Origin: an uncultured Asticcacaulis sp.
Lineage (GTDB): Bacteria; Pseudomonadota; Alphaproteobacteria; Caulobacterales; Caulobacteraceae
Reading direction: 5' to 3'
Length of the DNA stretch: 64,000 bases
NCBI GenBank assembly: GCA_936940865.1
Contig: CAKZJB010000082.1
Location: forward strand, 16,341 to 80,340
Shown here piece by piece: positions 26,061 through 34,612 of the stretch (position 1 is the stretch's first letter; each line of letters opens with the position of its first letter). The notes below the pieces were generated by a model. That model made no database searches, was not told the DNA's origin, and saw nothing but the letters and a program-made list of their open reading frames with translations. The position numbers and the translations under genes were made by a program.

Positions 26061-26074
26061 TGAAACCGCTTTCA
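26061..26074. promoter_or_regulatory. LacI-type operator candidate
   Basis: TGAAACCGCTTTCA is a near-perfect palindrome (TGAAA...TTTCA around CG) of the form bound by LacI/GalR proteins. It lies between the divergent acyltransferase and LacI-family genes. An adjoining GTTTCGTGAAAC (26055-26066) dyad overlaps it. Confidence 0.55.
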
Positions 26075-26251
26075 TGGTAATCGGTTTCTTGTGCGCATGC
26101 GAGATACCTTGCCTGCCCGCCGACAGAGCAATCCGGCCCGCCCAAATTGTGTCATAATCACAACAGTCAACCATCTTTTTATAGATTGCATTGCGCGTTA
26201 TGGTGACCGGTGACGGCCGACCTGTTCAATAAGCGGCCGCGGGGACAGTTC

Positions 26252-27277
26252 ATGAGCGTGCGGAAAACCATCTACGACGTCGCGGTACTGGCGGGCGTCA
26301 GCGAGGCGACCGTATCGCGCGTGCTGAACAACAATCCGCGCGTCTCGGCCGAGAACCGTGAGCGCGTGCTGACCGCCGCCAGGGCCCTGCGCTTCAAGCC
26401 CAATGCCCAGGCGCGCCTGCTGGCCGGCGGACGCCCGCATACGGTCATGCTGGTTCATCCGACCTCCAGCAAGCCGCCGACCTGGTATTTCCAGCTCCTC
26501 GAATCCGGGGCGCTGCGCGCCTGCGGCCAGCACGGCCTGCGCCTGCAGAACCATTTCGTCTTTCCGGACTCGGTCCGCCGCGACGCCGCCATCCTGCACC
26601 CCGTCGACAACGGCGAATGCGACGGCGTCGTCCTGGCGGCGCCGTTTTCCGACGATCCGCTGATCATCCGCGCCCTGCAACTGCGCCACATTCCGCTGAT
26701 CCTGCTGGCCTCGGGCCACGCCACGCGCGGCCTGGCGGCCGGCGTCGGCATGGACGACGAAGCCGCCGGTTACGAAATGGCCAGCTACCTGCTGAAACTC
26801 GGCCACCGCCGCTTCGCCTTCGTGCTCGGCCTCAAGGACCACCTGTCGGCGGCGGAACGGTTCGACGGCGCCCGGCGCGCCCTGTCCGAGGCCGGACTCG
26901 ATGCCTCGGCCATGCCAGGGCTGGAAGGCGGCCTGAACTTCGACTACGGCTTCGATGCCTTTCACCGCATCATGGCGTCCGGCTACAGACCCACGGCGGT
27001 CATCTGCGCCAACGACGAATCCGCCGCCGGCGCCATCCATGCCGCACACCAGCACGGCCTCTGCCTGCCCCGGGACATGACGATCACAGGCTTCGACGAC
27101 GCACCATTTGCCCGGCTCCTGTCGCCGCCCCTGACCACCATCTCCCAGGCCATCGACACCATGGCCGCACGCGCCGTCGACATCCTGGTCGACGTCATCA
27201 AGACGGTCGACCGCCCCTATGAAACGGTCAAGCCGCGCCTGGTGGTTCGCGCCTCCGCGGCCCCGCCCCGCGATTAG
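26252..27277 (+). CDS. LacI-family transcriptional regulator
   Basis: The 341-aa protein begins with a LacI helix-turn-helix (TIYDVAVLAGVSEATVSRVLNNNPRVS). A periplasmic-binding-protein-like effector domain follows (about residues 70-335), including AVICANDESAAGAIHA and ITGFDDAPFARLLSPPLTTI. It would repress or activate sugar-related genes according to a bound ligand. The start at 26252 has GGGGA upstream. It faces away from the acyltransferase/acetyltransferase pair across a region with a matching operator, so it probably controls them. Confidence 0.9.
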   Translation: MSVRKTIYDVAVLAGVSEATVSRVLNNNPRVSAENRERVLTAARALRFKPNAQARLLAGGRPHTVMLVHPTSSKPPTWYFQLLESGALRACGQHGLRLQNHFVFPDSVRRDAAILHPVDNGECDGVVLAAPFSDDPLIIRALQLRHIPLILLASGHATRGLAAGVGMDDEAAGYEMASYLLKLGHRRFAFVLGLKDHLSAAERFDGARRALSEAGLDASAMPGLEGGLNFDYGFDAFHRIMASGYRPTAVICANDESAAGAIHAAHQHGLCLPRDMTITGFDDAPFARLLSPPLTTISQAIDTMAARAVDILVDVIKTVDRPYETVKPRLVVRASAAPPRD

Positions 27278-27349
27278 TTTCTTGTCCTTCCGCACTGGAA
27301 GGAATCGCCGCGGGTGGCCATATAGGCGCGACAGCGACAGGAGCCTGCG

Positions 27350-28321
27350 ATGGTTACAGCGATCCGCGTTCATGCCCTGGGCGGGCCCGAAGTGCTCGTT
27401 CCCGAGGAGGTCGAGATCGACCCGCCGGGCCCGGGCGAGGTCCTGGTCCGCCACACCGCCATCGGCGTCAACTTCATCGACACCTATTTCCGCACCGGGC
27501 TTTACAAGACGCCCCTGCCGCTCACGCCCGGCAACGAGGCTGCCGGCGTCGTCGAGGCCGTGGGCGACGGCGTCACGGACATCACGATCGGCCAGCGCGT
27601 CGTCTACATGCACGGCCCGGGCGCCTATGTGCAGAAGCGGCTGGTGCCCGCCGAAAAGCTGATCCCCATCCCTGAAGGCATCCCCGACGAAGTCGCGGCC
27701 GCGGTGCTCCTCAAGGGCCTGACGGCGCAGTACCTCCTGCGCCGGACGTTCAAGGTCGAGGCCGGCCACACCCTGCTGGTCCATGCGGCCGCCGGTGGCG
27801 TCGGCCTTATCCTGGGCCAATGGGCCAAGCACCTGCACGCCACGGTCATCGGAACGGCGGGCTCCCCGGAAAAAGTCGAGTTGGCGCTGAAGAACGGCTA
27901 CGACCACGTCATCGACTATCGTCAGGAGGATTTCGTCGCGCGCGTGCTCGACCTGACGCACGGCCGCAAGGTCGATGTCGTCTACGATTCGGTGGGCAAG
28001 GATACCTTCCCCGCTTCGCTCGACGTCATCAAGCCGCTGGGCCTGTTCGTGACCTTCGGCCAGTCGTCCGGCCCGATCCCGCCGGTCGATCTTGGCATTC
28101 TCAACGCCAAAGGATCGCTCTTCGTCACCCGGCCGTCGCTGTTCGCCTACATGAGTTCGCGCGATGTCCTGCTGGCGGCGGCCAACGAACTGTTCGACCT
28201 GATCGGGCGCGGCGTCATCACCGTCGCCGTCAACCAGCGCTTTCCGCTCACGGAGGCCCGGGCCGCGCATGAGGCGCTGGAAAGCCGCGCCACCACTGGG
28301 ACGACGGTGCTGATCCCATGA
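27350..28321 (+). CDS. qor: NADPH:quinone oxidoreductase (zinc-free MDR)
   Basis: The 323-aa protein is a quinone oxidoreductase of the medium-chain dehydrogenase superfamily. It has GVNFIDTYFRTGLYK, the TPGNEAAGVVEAVG block, Rossmann motif HAAAGGVGLILGQWAK and GSLFVTRPSL, all typical of E. coli Qor. No structural zinc Cys cluster is present. It reduces quinones with NADPH. AGGAG lies seven bases before the ATG. Its stop overlaps the mobA-like start as ATGA. Confidence 0.92.
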   Translation: MVTAIRVHALGGPEVLVPEEVEIDPPGPGEVLVRHTAIGVNFIDTYFRTGLYKTPLPLTPGNEAAGVVEAVGDGVTDITIGQRVVYMHGPGAYVQKRLVPAEKLIPIPEGIPDEVAAAVLLKGLTAQYLLRRTFKVEAGHTLLVHAAAGGVGLILGQWAKHLHATVIGTAGSPEKVELALKNGYDHVIDYRQEDFVARVLDLTHGRKVDVVYDSVGKDTFPASLDVIKPLGLFVTFGQSSGPIPPVDLGILNAKGSLFVTRPSLFAYMSSRDVLLAAANELFDLIGRGVITVAVNQRFPLTEARAAHEALESRATTGTTVLIP

Positions 28322-28872
28322 CGGCGGCCTTTATCCTGGCCGGAGGACGCGCCACCCGCATGGGCGGCATGAAGGCGCTGGCGCCGTGGAACGGCGCAAG
28401 TCTGATCGAAGCCGTCATCGGGCGCATCGCCCCCCAGGTAACGGCCCTGGCGCTCAACGCCCGGCCGGACCAGGCCGAGGCGCTGAGCCTGTTCCGCCTC
28501 CCCGTCCTCGTCGACGATCTGCCCCTGGCCGACCTTGGTCCCCTGTCCGGCGTACGCACGGCGCTGCTATGGGCCAGTGGCCTCGGCGAAGATCATGTGA
28601 TTACCGCACCGTGCGACATGCCGAGCTTGCCTGCCGACATGGTCGCGCGCCTGATGGCCGTGGAGGCGGCCGATATCGTTTACTTTGCCGGCGTGCGCGA
28701 CCATCCCCTGTGCGCACGCTGGAATATCGGCATGCTGCCGGTGCTCGATGCGGCACTCGCGGCTGCCAAAGCCGATGGCGGCCTGACCGTCATGCGTTTT
28801 GTCGAGCGCCACGGCGCCATCAGGCTGCCGACGGGCGACGACGCGGCCTTCGCCAACATCAACGCGCTATAA
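28318..28872 (+). CDS. mobA: MobA-like molybdenum cofactor guanylyltransferase
   Basis: The 184-aa nucleotidyltransferase opens with the signature FILAGGRATRMGGMKALAPW. It has VITAPCDMPSLP, which contains the metal-binding Asp, and a C-terminal FVERHGA/ANIN segment typical of MobA. It would attach GMP to molybdopterin to make the bis-MGD cofactor. It is translationally coupled to qor. No molybdoenzyme is adjacent, so it could serve several enzymes or be a MobA-like paralogue. It ends overlapping the convergent ligase gene by 14 bp. Confidence 0.88.
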   Translation: MTAAFILAGGRATRMGGMKALAPWNGASLIEAVIGRIAPQVTALALNARPDQAEALSLFRLPVLVDDLPLADLGPLSGVRTALLWASGLGEDHVITAPCDMPSLPADMVARLMAVEAADIVYFAGVRDHPLCARWNIGMLPVLDAALAAAKADGGLTVMRFVERHGAIRLPTGDDAAFANINAL

Positions 28873-30436
28873 GCGCCTCCAGCGCCGGTATATGGTCGGC
28901 CTCCTGCGCCGGCTTGTCCCAGCGGATGCGGTTGATGCGCGGAAAGCGCAGGGCATAGCCCGACTTGTGCCGCGTCGAGCGATGAACGGCGTCGAAGGCG
29001 ACTTCGAAGACCAGTTCCTTCTTCACCTCGCGCACCGGCCCGAAGGTCTGGATCGTGTTGTGGCGCACCCATTTGTCGAGTTCGACCAGCTCGGCGTCGG
29101 TAAAGCCGAAATAGGCCTTGCCGATCGGCAGGATCTGGTTGCCGCTCCATAGTCCGAAGGTGAAGTCGGAATAGAAGCTTGAGCGCTTGCCCGATCCGCG
29201 CTGGGCGTACATCAGGACAGCATCGACCAGTTTCGGGTTGATCTTCCACTTGTACCACGGCCCCGTCGGGCGTCCGGCGACGTAGGAACTGTCGCGACGT
29301 TTCAGCATGACGCCTTCGATGACCGGCGTGTTGACGACGCTGGCGCGCATATCCGCCAGCGCCTCGAAACTGTCGAAGGCCAGTTCGGGAGACAGCTTCA
29401 TCGCGTCCGGTTTGTGGTGTGTCAGCGCGGCCTCAAGCAATGCGCGCCGCGCCGCATGGGGTTGCGGCCGGACGTCTTCGCCTTCCAGCGCCAGAACGTC
29501 GTAGACGATGATGCCTGCCGGGTAATCGGCGATCAGCTTCGATGACGGCGCCTTGCGGCCGAGGCGCTGCTGCAGGTCGTTGAACGTCCCGTTCTTGTCA
29601 CCGCGCATGACGATCAGCTCGCCGTCGAGCACGGCATGGAAGTTGAGATGCGCCAGGACGTCGGGAAAGGTGTGGCTGATATCGTCGCCCGTGCGCGTGA
29701 ACAGCGCCCGGCCGAGCGGACTGTTGACGACCTGGACGCGGATCCCGTCATACTTCCATTCGGCGGCGTAGGCCTCCGGCGTAATCAGGCCGAAGTCCTT
29801 TTCGTCGAGCGGATGGGCCAGCATAACAGGTGTAAAGGTCAGCGCCTCGTGCACGGCCGGACGCTCGCTCCGCCCCTCAAGCCACAAAAACAATTGTTCA
29901 TACGGCAGATCTACGCCGTGCCACAACGTCTCGATGTCGTCGATCGGCTTGTCGCCGAATTTCGCGAGGACTTGTTTTAACAGTCGTGCGGACACGCCAA
30001 TACGCAGCGACTGCATGCCGATCTTGAGGAAGGCCCAGCGTTCGGGCGAGGTCATGCGGTCGAGCATGCCGGTGACGTACGCCGGCAAATCGGCTTTCGA
30101 GGTATGGCGCAGCGCATGGACGACGTCGGATAGCGACGGCAGATCTTCTGCTTCCGGTTCGCTATTTCCCGGCCACAGGTGGGCGACGGTTTCCGACAGC
30201 TCGCCGACATAGTCATAGCTCATCGACAGCAGGACCGGATCGACCCGTGCCCGGATCAGCTCCAGCACCATCGACCGCTTGAAATTGGGCAGCGACAGGT
30301 CGCCGGCAATGACGGCTACGGCATAGCCACGGTCGGGATCGGGCGTCGCCTTAAAATAGTCGAGCAGCAGCCGCTCCTTGGCGAGCGTCGACGGCTCGTA
30401 ATAAAGCCGCTCCAGAAGTCGCGAAAAGGCCCTCAT
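28859..30436 (-). CDS. Cisplatin damage response ATP-dependent DNA ligase
   Basis: The 525-aa ligase has an N-terminal helical DNA-binding domain, then the nucleotidyltransferase core with motif I KYDGIRVQ (adenylated Lys), DGELIVMRG, EGVMLKRRDSSY and WYKWK. An OB-fold C-terminal region follows. It matches the family called cisplatin damage response ligase, which occurs with the exonuclease, helicase and phosphoesterase encoded next to it. It seals nicks using ATP, apart from the replicative NAD-dependent ligase. It overlaps the exonuclease gene by 4 bp (ATGA). Confidence 0.93.
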   Translation of the reverse strand: MRAFSRLLERLYYEPSTLAKERLLLDYFKATPDPDRGYAVAVIAGDLSLPNFKRSMVLELIRARVDPVLLSMSYDYVGELSETVAHLWPGNSEPEAEDLPSLSDVVHALRHTSKADLPAYVTGMLDRMTSPERWAFLKIGMQSLRIGVSARLLKQVLAKFGDKPIDDIETLWHGVDLPYEQLFLWLEGRSERPAVHEALTFTPVMLAHPLDEKDFGLITPEAYAAEWKYDGIRVQVVNSPLGRALFTRTGDDISHTFPDVLAHLNFHAVLDGELIVMRGDKNGTFNDLQQRLGRKAPSSKLIADYPAGIIVYDVLALEGEDVRPQPHAARRALLEAALTHHKPDAMKLSPELAFDSFEALADMRASVVNTPVIEGVMLKRRDSSYVAGRPTGPWYKWKINPKLVDAVLMYAQRGSGKRSSFYSDFTFGLWSGNQILPIGKAYFGFTDAELVELDKWVRHNTIQTFGPVREVKKELVFEVAFDAVHRSTRHKSGYALRFPRINRIRWDKPAQEADHIPALEALIAR

Positions 30437-31437
30437 TCGCTGTCGTCCTCATAGCCCAGAAGGTGCAGCGCCTGCGCCTTGAGACCGACTTTCGTGGCGT
30501 AGTGGACGAGCGCATCGTCGCGGCCATGCGTCACCCACACTTCGGGCGCGCCGACATCCATGAGCGTCGCCGTCAGCTCGTCCCAATCGGCATGGTCCGA
30601 CACCACCAGCGGCAGTTCGACGCCCTTCTGCTTGGCGCGCGCCCTGATGCGCATCCAGCCCGAGGCGGCCGCCGTCAGCACGTCGGGCAGCTTGCGCGAC
30701 CAGCGGTCCTGCAGGGCCGACGGCGGACAGAGCACGATCTTTCCGGCGAGCGTTTTGGCGTTTTCCGCTGTCACGACCTCCCAGGCACCCAGATCAAGTC
30801 CGCAGTCCTGATAGAGCTCGCAAAGCCTCACCATGGCGCCGTGGAGATAGACGGTGTCCTCGTATCCGGCCGCGCGCAACGCCATCATCAACCGTTGACA
30901 TTTGCCGAGCGCATAGACGCCGATCAGATGACAACGGTCGGGAAACTGCCTGAGCGACGCCAGAAGCCTGGCGATCTCGCTGTCGAGCGGCGGATGACGA
31001 AAGACGGGTAGCGCGAAGGTCGCCTCGGTGACGAAGACATCGCACGGCACCGGTTCGAAAGGCACGCAGGTGGGGTCGGGGCGGCGCTTATAATCGCCGG
31101 AAAAGACGATGCTGAAACCACCGTATTCCAGCCGCGCCTGGGCCGAACCCAGGATGTGGCCGGCAGGATGAAGGCTCAATTTTACACCCTTGATTTCGAC
31201 CGTTTCGCCGTAAGCCAGCGGACATTCGGTACGGGCATGGTCGTCGCCGTAACGGGCGCGCATGATGGCCAGGGTCTCGGGCGTCGCGAATACGCGGCCG
31301 TGACCCGAACGCGCATGGTCGGCGTGGCCGTGGGTGACGATGGCGTCGGCCACCGGCTGCACCGGGTCGATATAGACCGCCCCCGGCCGGCACAGCACGC
31401 CCCGGCGCGTGATCTCTATCCAGTCCTTAGGATGCAT
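30433..31437 (-). CDS. Ligase-associated DNA exonuclease (metallo-beta-lactamase fold)
   Basis: The 334-aa protein has the metal-binding VTHGHADHARSGH motif, PAGHILGSAQ, FSGDYKRR and a terminal SDHADWDEL. These are typical of SNM1/Artemis-like nucleases in the ligase-associated repair cassette. I set the start at 31437 (MHPKDW), where the family begins; the track start 93 codons earlier runs into the divergent promoter. It would trim DNA ends for the adjacent ligase. Confidence 0.92.
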   Translation of the reverse strand: MHPKDWIEITRRGVLCRPGAVYIDPVQPVADAIVTHGHADHARSGHGRVFATPETLAIMRARYGDDHARTECPLAYGETVEIKGVKLSLHPAGHILGSAQARLEYGGFSIVFSGDYKRRPDPTCVPFEPVPCDVFVTEATFALPVFRHPPLDSEIARLLASLRQFPDRCHLIGVYALGKCQRLMMALRAAGYEDTVYLHGAMVRLCELYQDCGLDLGAWEVVTAENAKTLAGKIVLCPPSALQDRWSRKLPDVLTAAASGWMRIRARAKQKGVELPLVVSDHADWDELTATLMDVGAPEVWVTHGRDDALVHYATKVGLKAQALHLLGYEDDSE

Positions 31438-31515
31438 TCTGCGCCTGAACCGTTCCCGCCGCCGCGGCGTATGCGGCAATTGCGTCCTTATCCTTCGTCC
31501 CCATATGATCGCTAC
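31438..31515. promoter_or_regulatory. Divergent promoter region of the ligase-associated cassette
   Basis: Only 78 bp separate the start of exonuclease-ligase (minus) from helicase-phosphoesterase (plus), so both operons must be driven from this short interval or from within the flanking ends. I saw no SOS box by eye. Confidence 0.45.
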
Positions 31516-33957
31516 ATGGTCGATATTCCATACGTCTTTCAACACTGGTTCGATCAGCAGGGCTGGACGATTCTGCCGCATCAGAGGCAGATGGTCGCCC
31601 GCTACCAGGCGAGGCGATCGACGCTTCTGACCGCGCCGACCGGAACCGGCAAGACCCTGGCAGGCTTCCTGGGCTCGCTGATCGACATTACCGCCATCAA
31701 GCCGCGGGGCCTGCACACCCTCTACATATCGCCGCTCAAGGCGTTAAATTACGATATCAAACGCAATGTCGTGGCCGTGGTCGAAGCGCTCGACCTGCCC
31801 GTCACCATCGAGAGCCGTACCGGAGACACCTCCACCTATCGCCGCCAGCGCCAGCGCGCCAAACCACCCAACATCCTGTTGACGACACCGGAATCGCTGA
31901 TGCTGCTCCTGTCCTATCCGGATGCGCCGCAAATGTTTTCCGGTCTCCAGGCCGTCGTCATCGACGAGATCCATAGCGTCGCAGCCTCTAAGCGCGGTGA
32001 CCTGATAGCGGTCGCCCTGGCGCAGATCGCGGCCATTTCCCCCGCGGTGCGCCGTATCGGCTTGTCGGCGACAGTCGCTGATCCGCAGGCCTTTTGCGAC
32101 TGGCTGGGGCCGGTGGGACAGCCGGTCGATCACCTCGACAGCCCGGCCGGCAAGCCGCCGCAGGTAACGATCCTCAAGACAAAAAATCCGATCCCCTATG
32201 GCGGCTTCATGGCGGGTTACGCCGTGCCGGAGATCATGGCCGAAATCGCCAGGGCAAAAACGACCATCGTTTTCGTCAATACGCGCGCCCAGGCCGAGCT
32301 GCTGTTTCGGTTCCTGTGGGACGCCAACGAGGACGCGCTGCCGATCGCCATCTTCCACGCCTCGCTGACGCGCGAAATGCGGCTGAAGACCATCACCATG
32401 ATGGCCGAAGGCAAGCTGCGCGCCCTGGTCGCGACCTCGGCGCTGGAACTGGGCATCGACTGGGGCGATGTCGACGTCGTCATCCAGGTCGGCGCGCCCA
32501 AGGGCGTCAGCCGGCTGTTGCAGCGCATCGGCCGGTCGAACCACCGCGTCGACGTACCGTCGAAGGCGTTTCTGGTTCCGGCCAACCGCTTCGAGGTGCT
32601 GGAATGCGAGGCGGCGATCACTGCGATCAAGGCGCGCCAACTCGATGGCGACGTGCCTCTCCCCGGCAGCCAGGATGTCGCCATCCAGTTCATCCTGAAC
32701 GCCGCATGCTCGCAACCGGTCACGCCGGAGGGGTTATACGATATCGCCCGTCAGGCGTGGTCTTACCGCCACCTCGCCCTTTCGGAGTTCGAACAACTGT
32801 TTCGGTTCGTCATCGATGGCGGCTACGTGCTGCGTAACTACGATCGTTGGCACCGGCTGGTGCAGCGCGAAGACGGAACTTGGGCGCCGGCCAATGCCGC
32901 CGTGGTCCAGCGCCACCGCCAGAATATCGGCGTCATCATCGAGGCGGGCAAGCTCAAGGTCCGGCGCCTGCACGGCCGCGGCGGGCGCATCCTGGGTGAG
33001 ATCGAGGAGCAGTTCGGCCAATCGCTCAGGCCCGGCGACACCTTCTATTTCGGCGGCGAGGTTCTGGCCTTCGAACGCATCCACGACATGACGCTGGACG
33101 CGCGCCCGTCGCCGGCAAAAGATCCGATGATTCCCTCCTACATGGGCGGGCAGATGCCGCTTTCGACCTATCTGGCCGACGGCGTGCGCCGTCTGCTGCA
33201 GGACGACAAGAACATCGAAAAGCTGCCGGCGATCGTGCGCGCGTGGCTGAAATTGCAAGCGCGCTTTTCCAGCCTGCCCGACACACGACGCTTGCTCGTC
33301 GAATCCTTCCCGCGCGGCAAGCTGCATTCCGTCGTCCTCTATACCTTCGAGGGCCGCCGCGCCAACCAGACGCTGGGCATGCTGGTCAGCCGCCGCATGG
33401 AGCGCCTGGGCTGCCATCCCTTGAGCTTCACCGTCACCGACTACGGCCTGGCGATCGCCAGCGTCGAGCCGGTGACCGAGGACCTGGTGGCCGAGCTTCT
33501 GACCGCCGACATCCTGGCCGACGAACTCGAGGAATGGCTGGCGGAATCGCCGATGCTGAAACGCTCCTTCCGCCGCGTGGCCACTATCGCCGGCTTGGTC
33601 GAGCAGAACCATAACCGGGCAAAAAAGACGCTGAAGCAGGTGACGTTTTCGACCGACCTGATCTACGACGTGCTGCGTAAATACGAGCCCGGGCATGTCC
33701 TCTTGCAGCTGGCGCGCACCGATGCCGAACGCGAGTTGCTCGATCTGGAGCGGCTCAAGGACATGATTCTCAATTTCCGGAACCATATCCGCTTCCGCGC
33801 CCTGCCCCGCCCGTCGCCCTTGTCCCTGCCCGTCATCCTCGACGTGCGCACCGAACGTCTGCCGGGCGCCGGCCTTGAACGTCTGCTGGCCGAACAGGGC
33901 ATGGAGGAAGCGGCCGAGGCCATGATCCACGAGGTCGAAAATGCCCTCGTCGATTGA
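31516..33957 (+). CDS. Ligase-associated DNA damage response DEXH-box helicase (Lhr-like)
   Basis: The 813-aa SF2 helicase has Walker A APTGTGKTLAGF, DEIHSV (DEXH), SATVADPQAF (motif III) and QRIGRSNHR (motif VI). The Lhr-core winged-helix and C-terminal domains follow. Length and order fit the Lhr-core family linked to the bacterial ligase cassette. It unwinds DNA or DNA-RNA with 3'-5' polarity in studied homologues. The start at 31516 removes a 120-codon antisense extension in the track ORF. It overlaps the phosphoesterase gene by 17 bp. Confidence 0.93.
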   Translation: MVDIPYVFQHWFDQQGWTILPHQRQMVARYQARRSTLLTAPTGTGKTLAGFLGSLIDITAIKPRGLHTLYISPLKALNYDIKRNVVAVVEALDLPVTIESRTGDTSTYRRQRQRAKPPNILLTTPESLMLLLSYPDAPQMFSGLQAVVIDEIHSVAASKRGDLIAVALAQIAAISPAVRRIGLSATVADPQAFCDWLGPVGQPVDHLDSPAGKPPQVTILKTKNPIPYGGFMAGYAVPEIMAEIARAKTTIVFVNTRAQAELLFRFLWDANEDALPIAIFHASLTREMRLKTITMMAEGKLRALVATSALELGIDWGDVDVVIQVGAPKGVSRLLQRIGRSNHRVDVPSKAFLVPANRFEVLECEAAITAIKARQLDGDVPLPGSQDVAIQFILNAACSQPVTPEGLYDIARQAWSYRHLALSEFEQLFRFVIDGGYVLRNYDRWHRLVQREDGTWAPANAAVVQRHRQNIGVIIEAGKLKVRRLHGRGGRILGEIEEQFGQSLRPGDTFYFGGEVLAFERIHDMTLDARPSPAKDPMIPSYMGGQMPLSTYLADGVRRLLQDDKNIEKLPAIVRAWLKLQARFSSLPDTRRLLVESFPRGKLHSVVLYTFEGRRANQTLGMLVSRRMERLGCHPLSFTVTDYGLAIASVEPVTEDLVAELLTADILADELEEWLAESPMLKRSFRRVATIAGLVEQNHNRAKKTLKQVTFSTDLIYDVLRKYEPGHVLLQLARTDAERELLDLERLKDMILNFRNHIRFRALPRPSPLSLPVILDVRTERLPGAGLERLLAEQGMEEAAEAMIHEVENALVD

Positions 33958-34612
33958 GATCGAATTCGCCGGCCACGACATGGTGCTCGACGCCGGCCTG
34001 GCGCTCTACTGGCCGGCCGAAGAGGTCCTGGTCGTCTCGGACCTTCATCTCGAAAAGTCGACCTATCTCGCGCAATTCGGCTCGGCGGTGGCGCCCTACG
34101 ACACGCTCGATACGCTGGCGCGGTTGGACCGCTTGCGCGATCGCTACCGGCCGAAATCGCTGATCCTTTTGGGCGACAGCTTCCATGACCGCGCCGCGTG
34201 GGACCGGCTGGAACCGGCAGCCCGCGACAGCGTCCTGGCCATCTGCGCGTCCGTCGAAACCTGTCACCTGGTCGAGGGCAATCACGATCTCGGCATGGCC
34301 GGGACGTCGGGCCTCAACTTCTGCGAAGAGGTCGCGCTGGGCGGTGTCGTCTTCCGGCACGAGCCCGACACCAGCGGCCGGCCGCAGGTCATCGGCCACT
34401 TCCACCCGGCGGTCTCGACCGAACTGCGCGGCCATCGCCTGCGCGGCAAATGCTTCGCCATGAACGGCCGCATGCTGGTCATGCCGGCCTTCGGCAGTTT
34501 CACCGGGGGACTGTCGCTCAACGATTCCGTTTTTTCGGAATTGGCCGAAAGCGATCCCTTCCGGCCCTATCTCGTCTATCGCAATACGGTCGCGGCCGTC
34601 AGGTCAGCTTGA
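33941..34612 (+). CDS. pdeM: Ligase-associated metallophosphoesterase (PdeM type)
   Basis: The 223-aa calcineurin-like phosphoesterase shows the metal motifs VSDLHLEKS, LLGDSFHD, VEGNHDLG and GHFHPA in order. It belongs to the DNA-damage-associated phosphoesterase family that completes the four-gene ligase cassette. Its role may be processing modified DNA ends. Its start lies inside the helicase gene (17-bp overlap), which implies coupled expression, and it ends over the 3' end of the convergent GH27 gene. Confidence 0.9.
   Translation: MPSSIEIEFAGHDMVLDAGLALYWPAEEVLVVSDLHLEKSTYLAQFGSAVAPYDTLDTLARLDRLRDRYRPKSLILLGDSFHDRAAWDRLEPAARDSVLAICASVETCHLVEGNHDLGMAGTSGLNFCEEVALGGVVFRHEPDTSGRPQVIGHFHPAVSTELRGHRLRGKCFAMNGRMLVMPAFGSFTGGLSLNDSVFSELAESDPFRPYLVYRNTVAAVRSA

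Noticed and set aside
26198-28270. 690-aa minus-strand ORF
   Set aside because: It is antisense to the clear LacI and quinone oxidoreductase genes; its composition is that of a GC-rich shadow frame with no domain.
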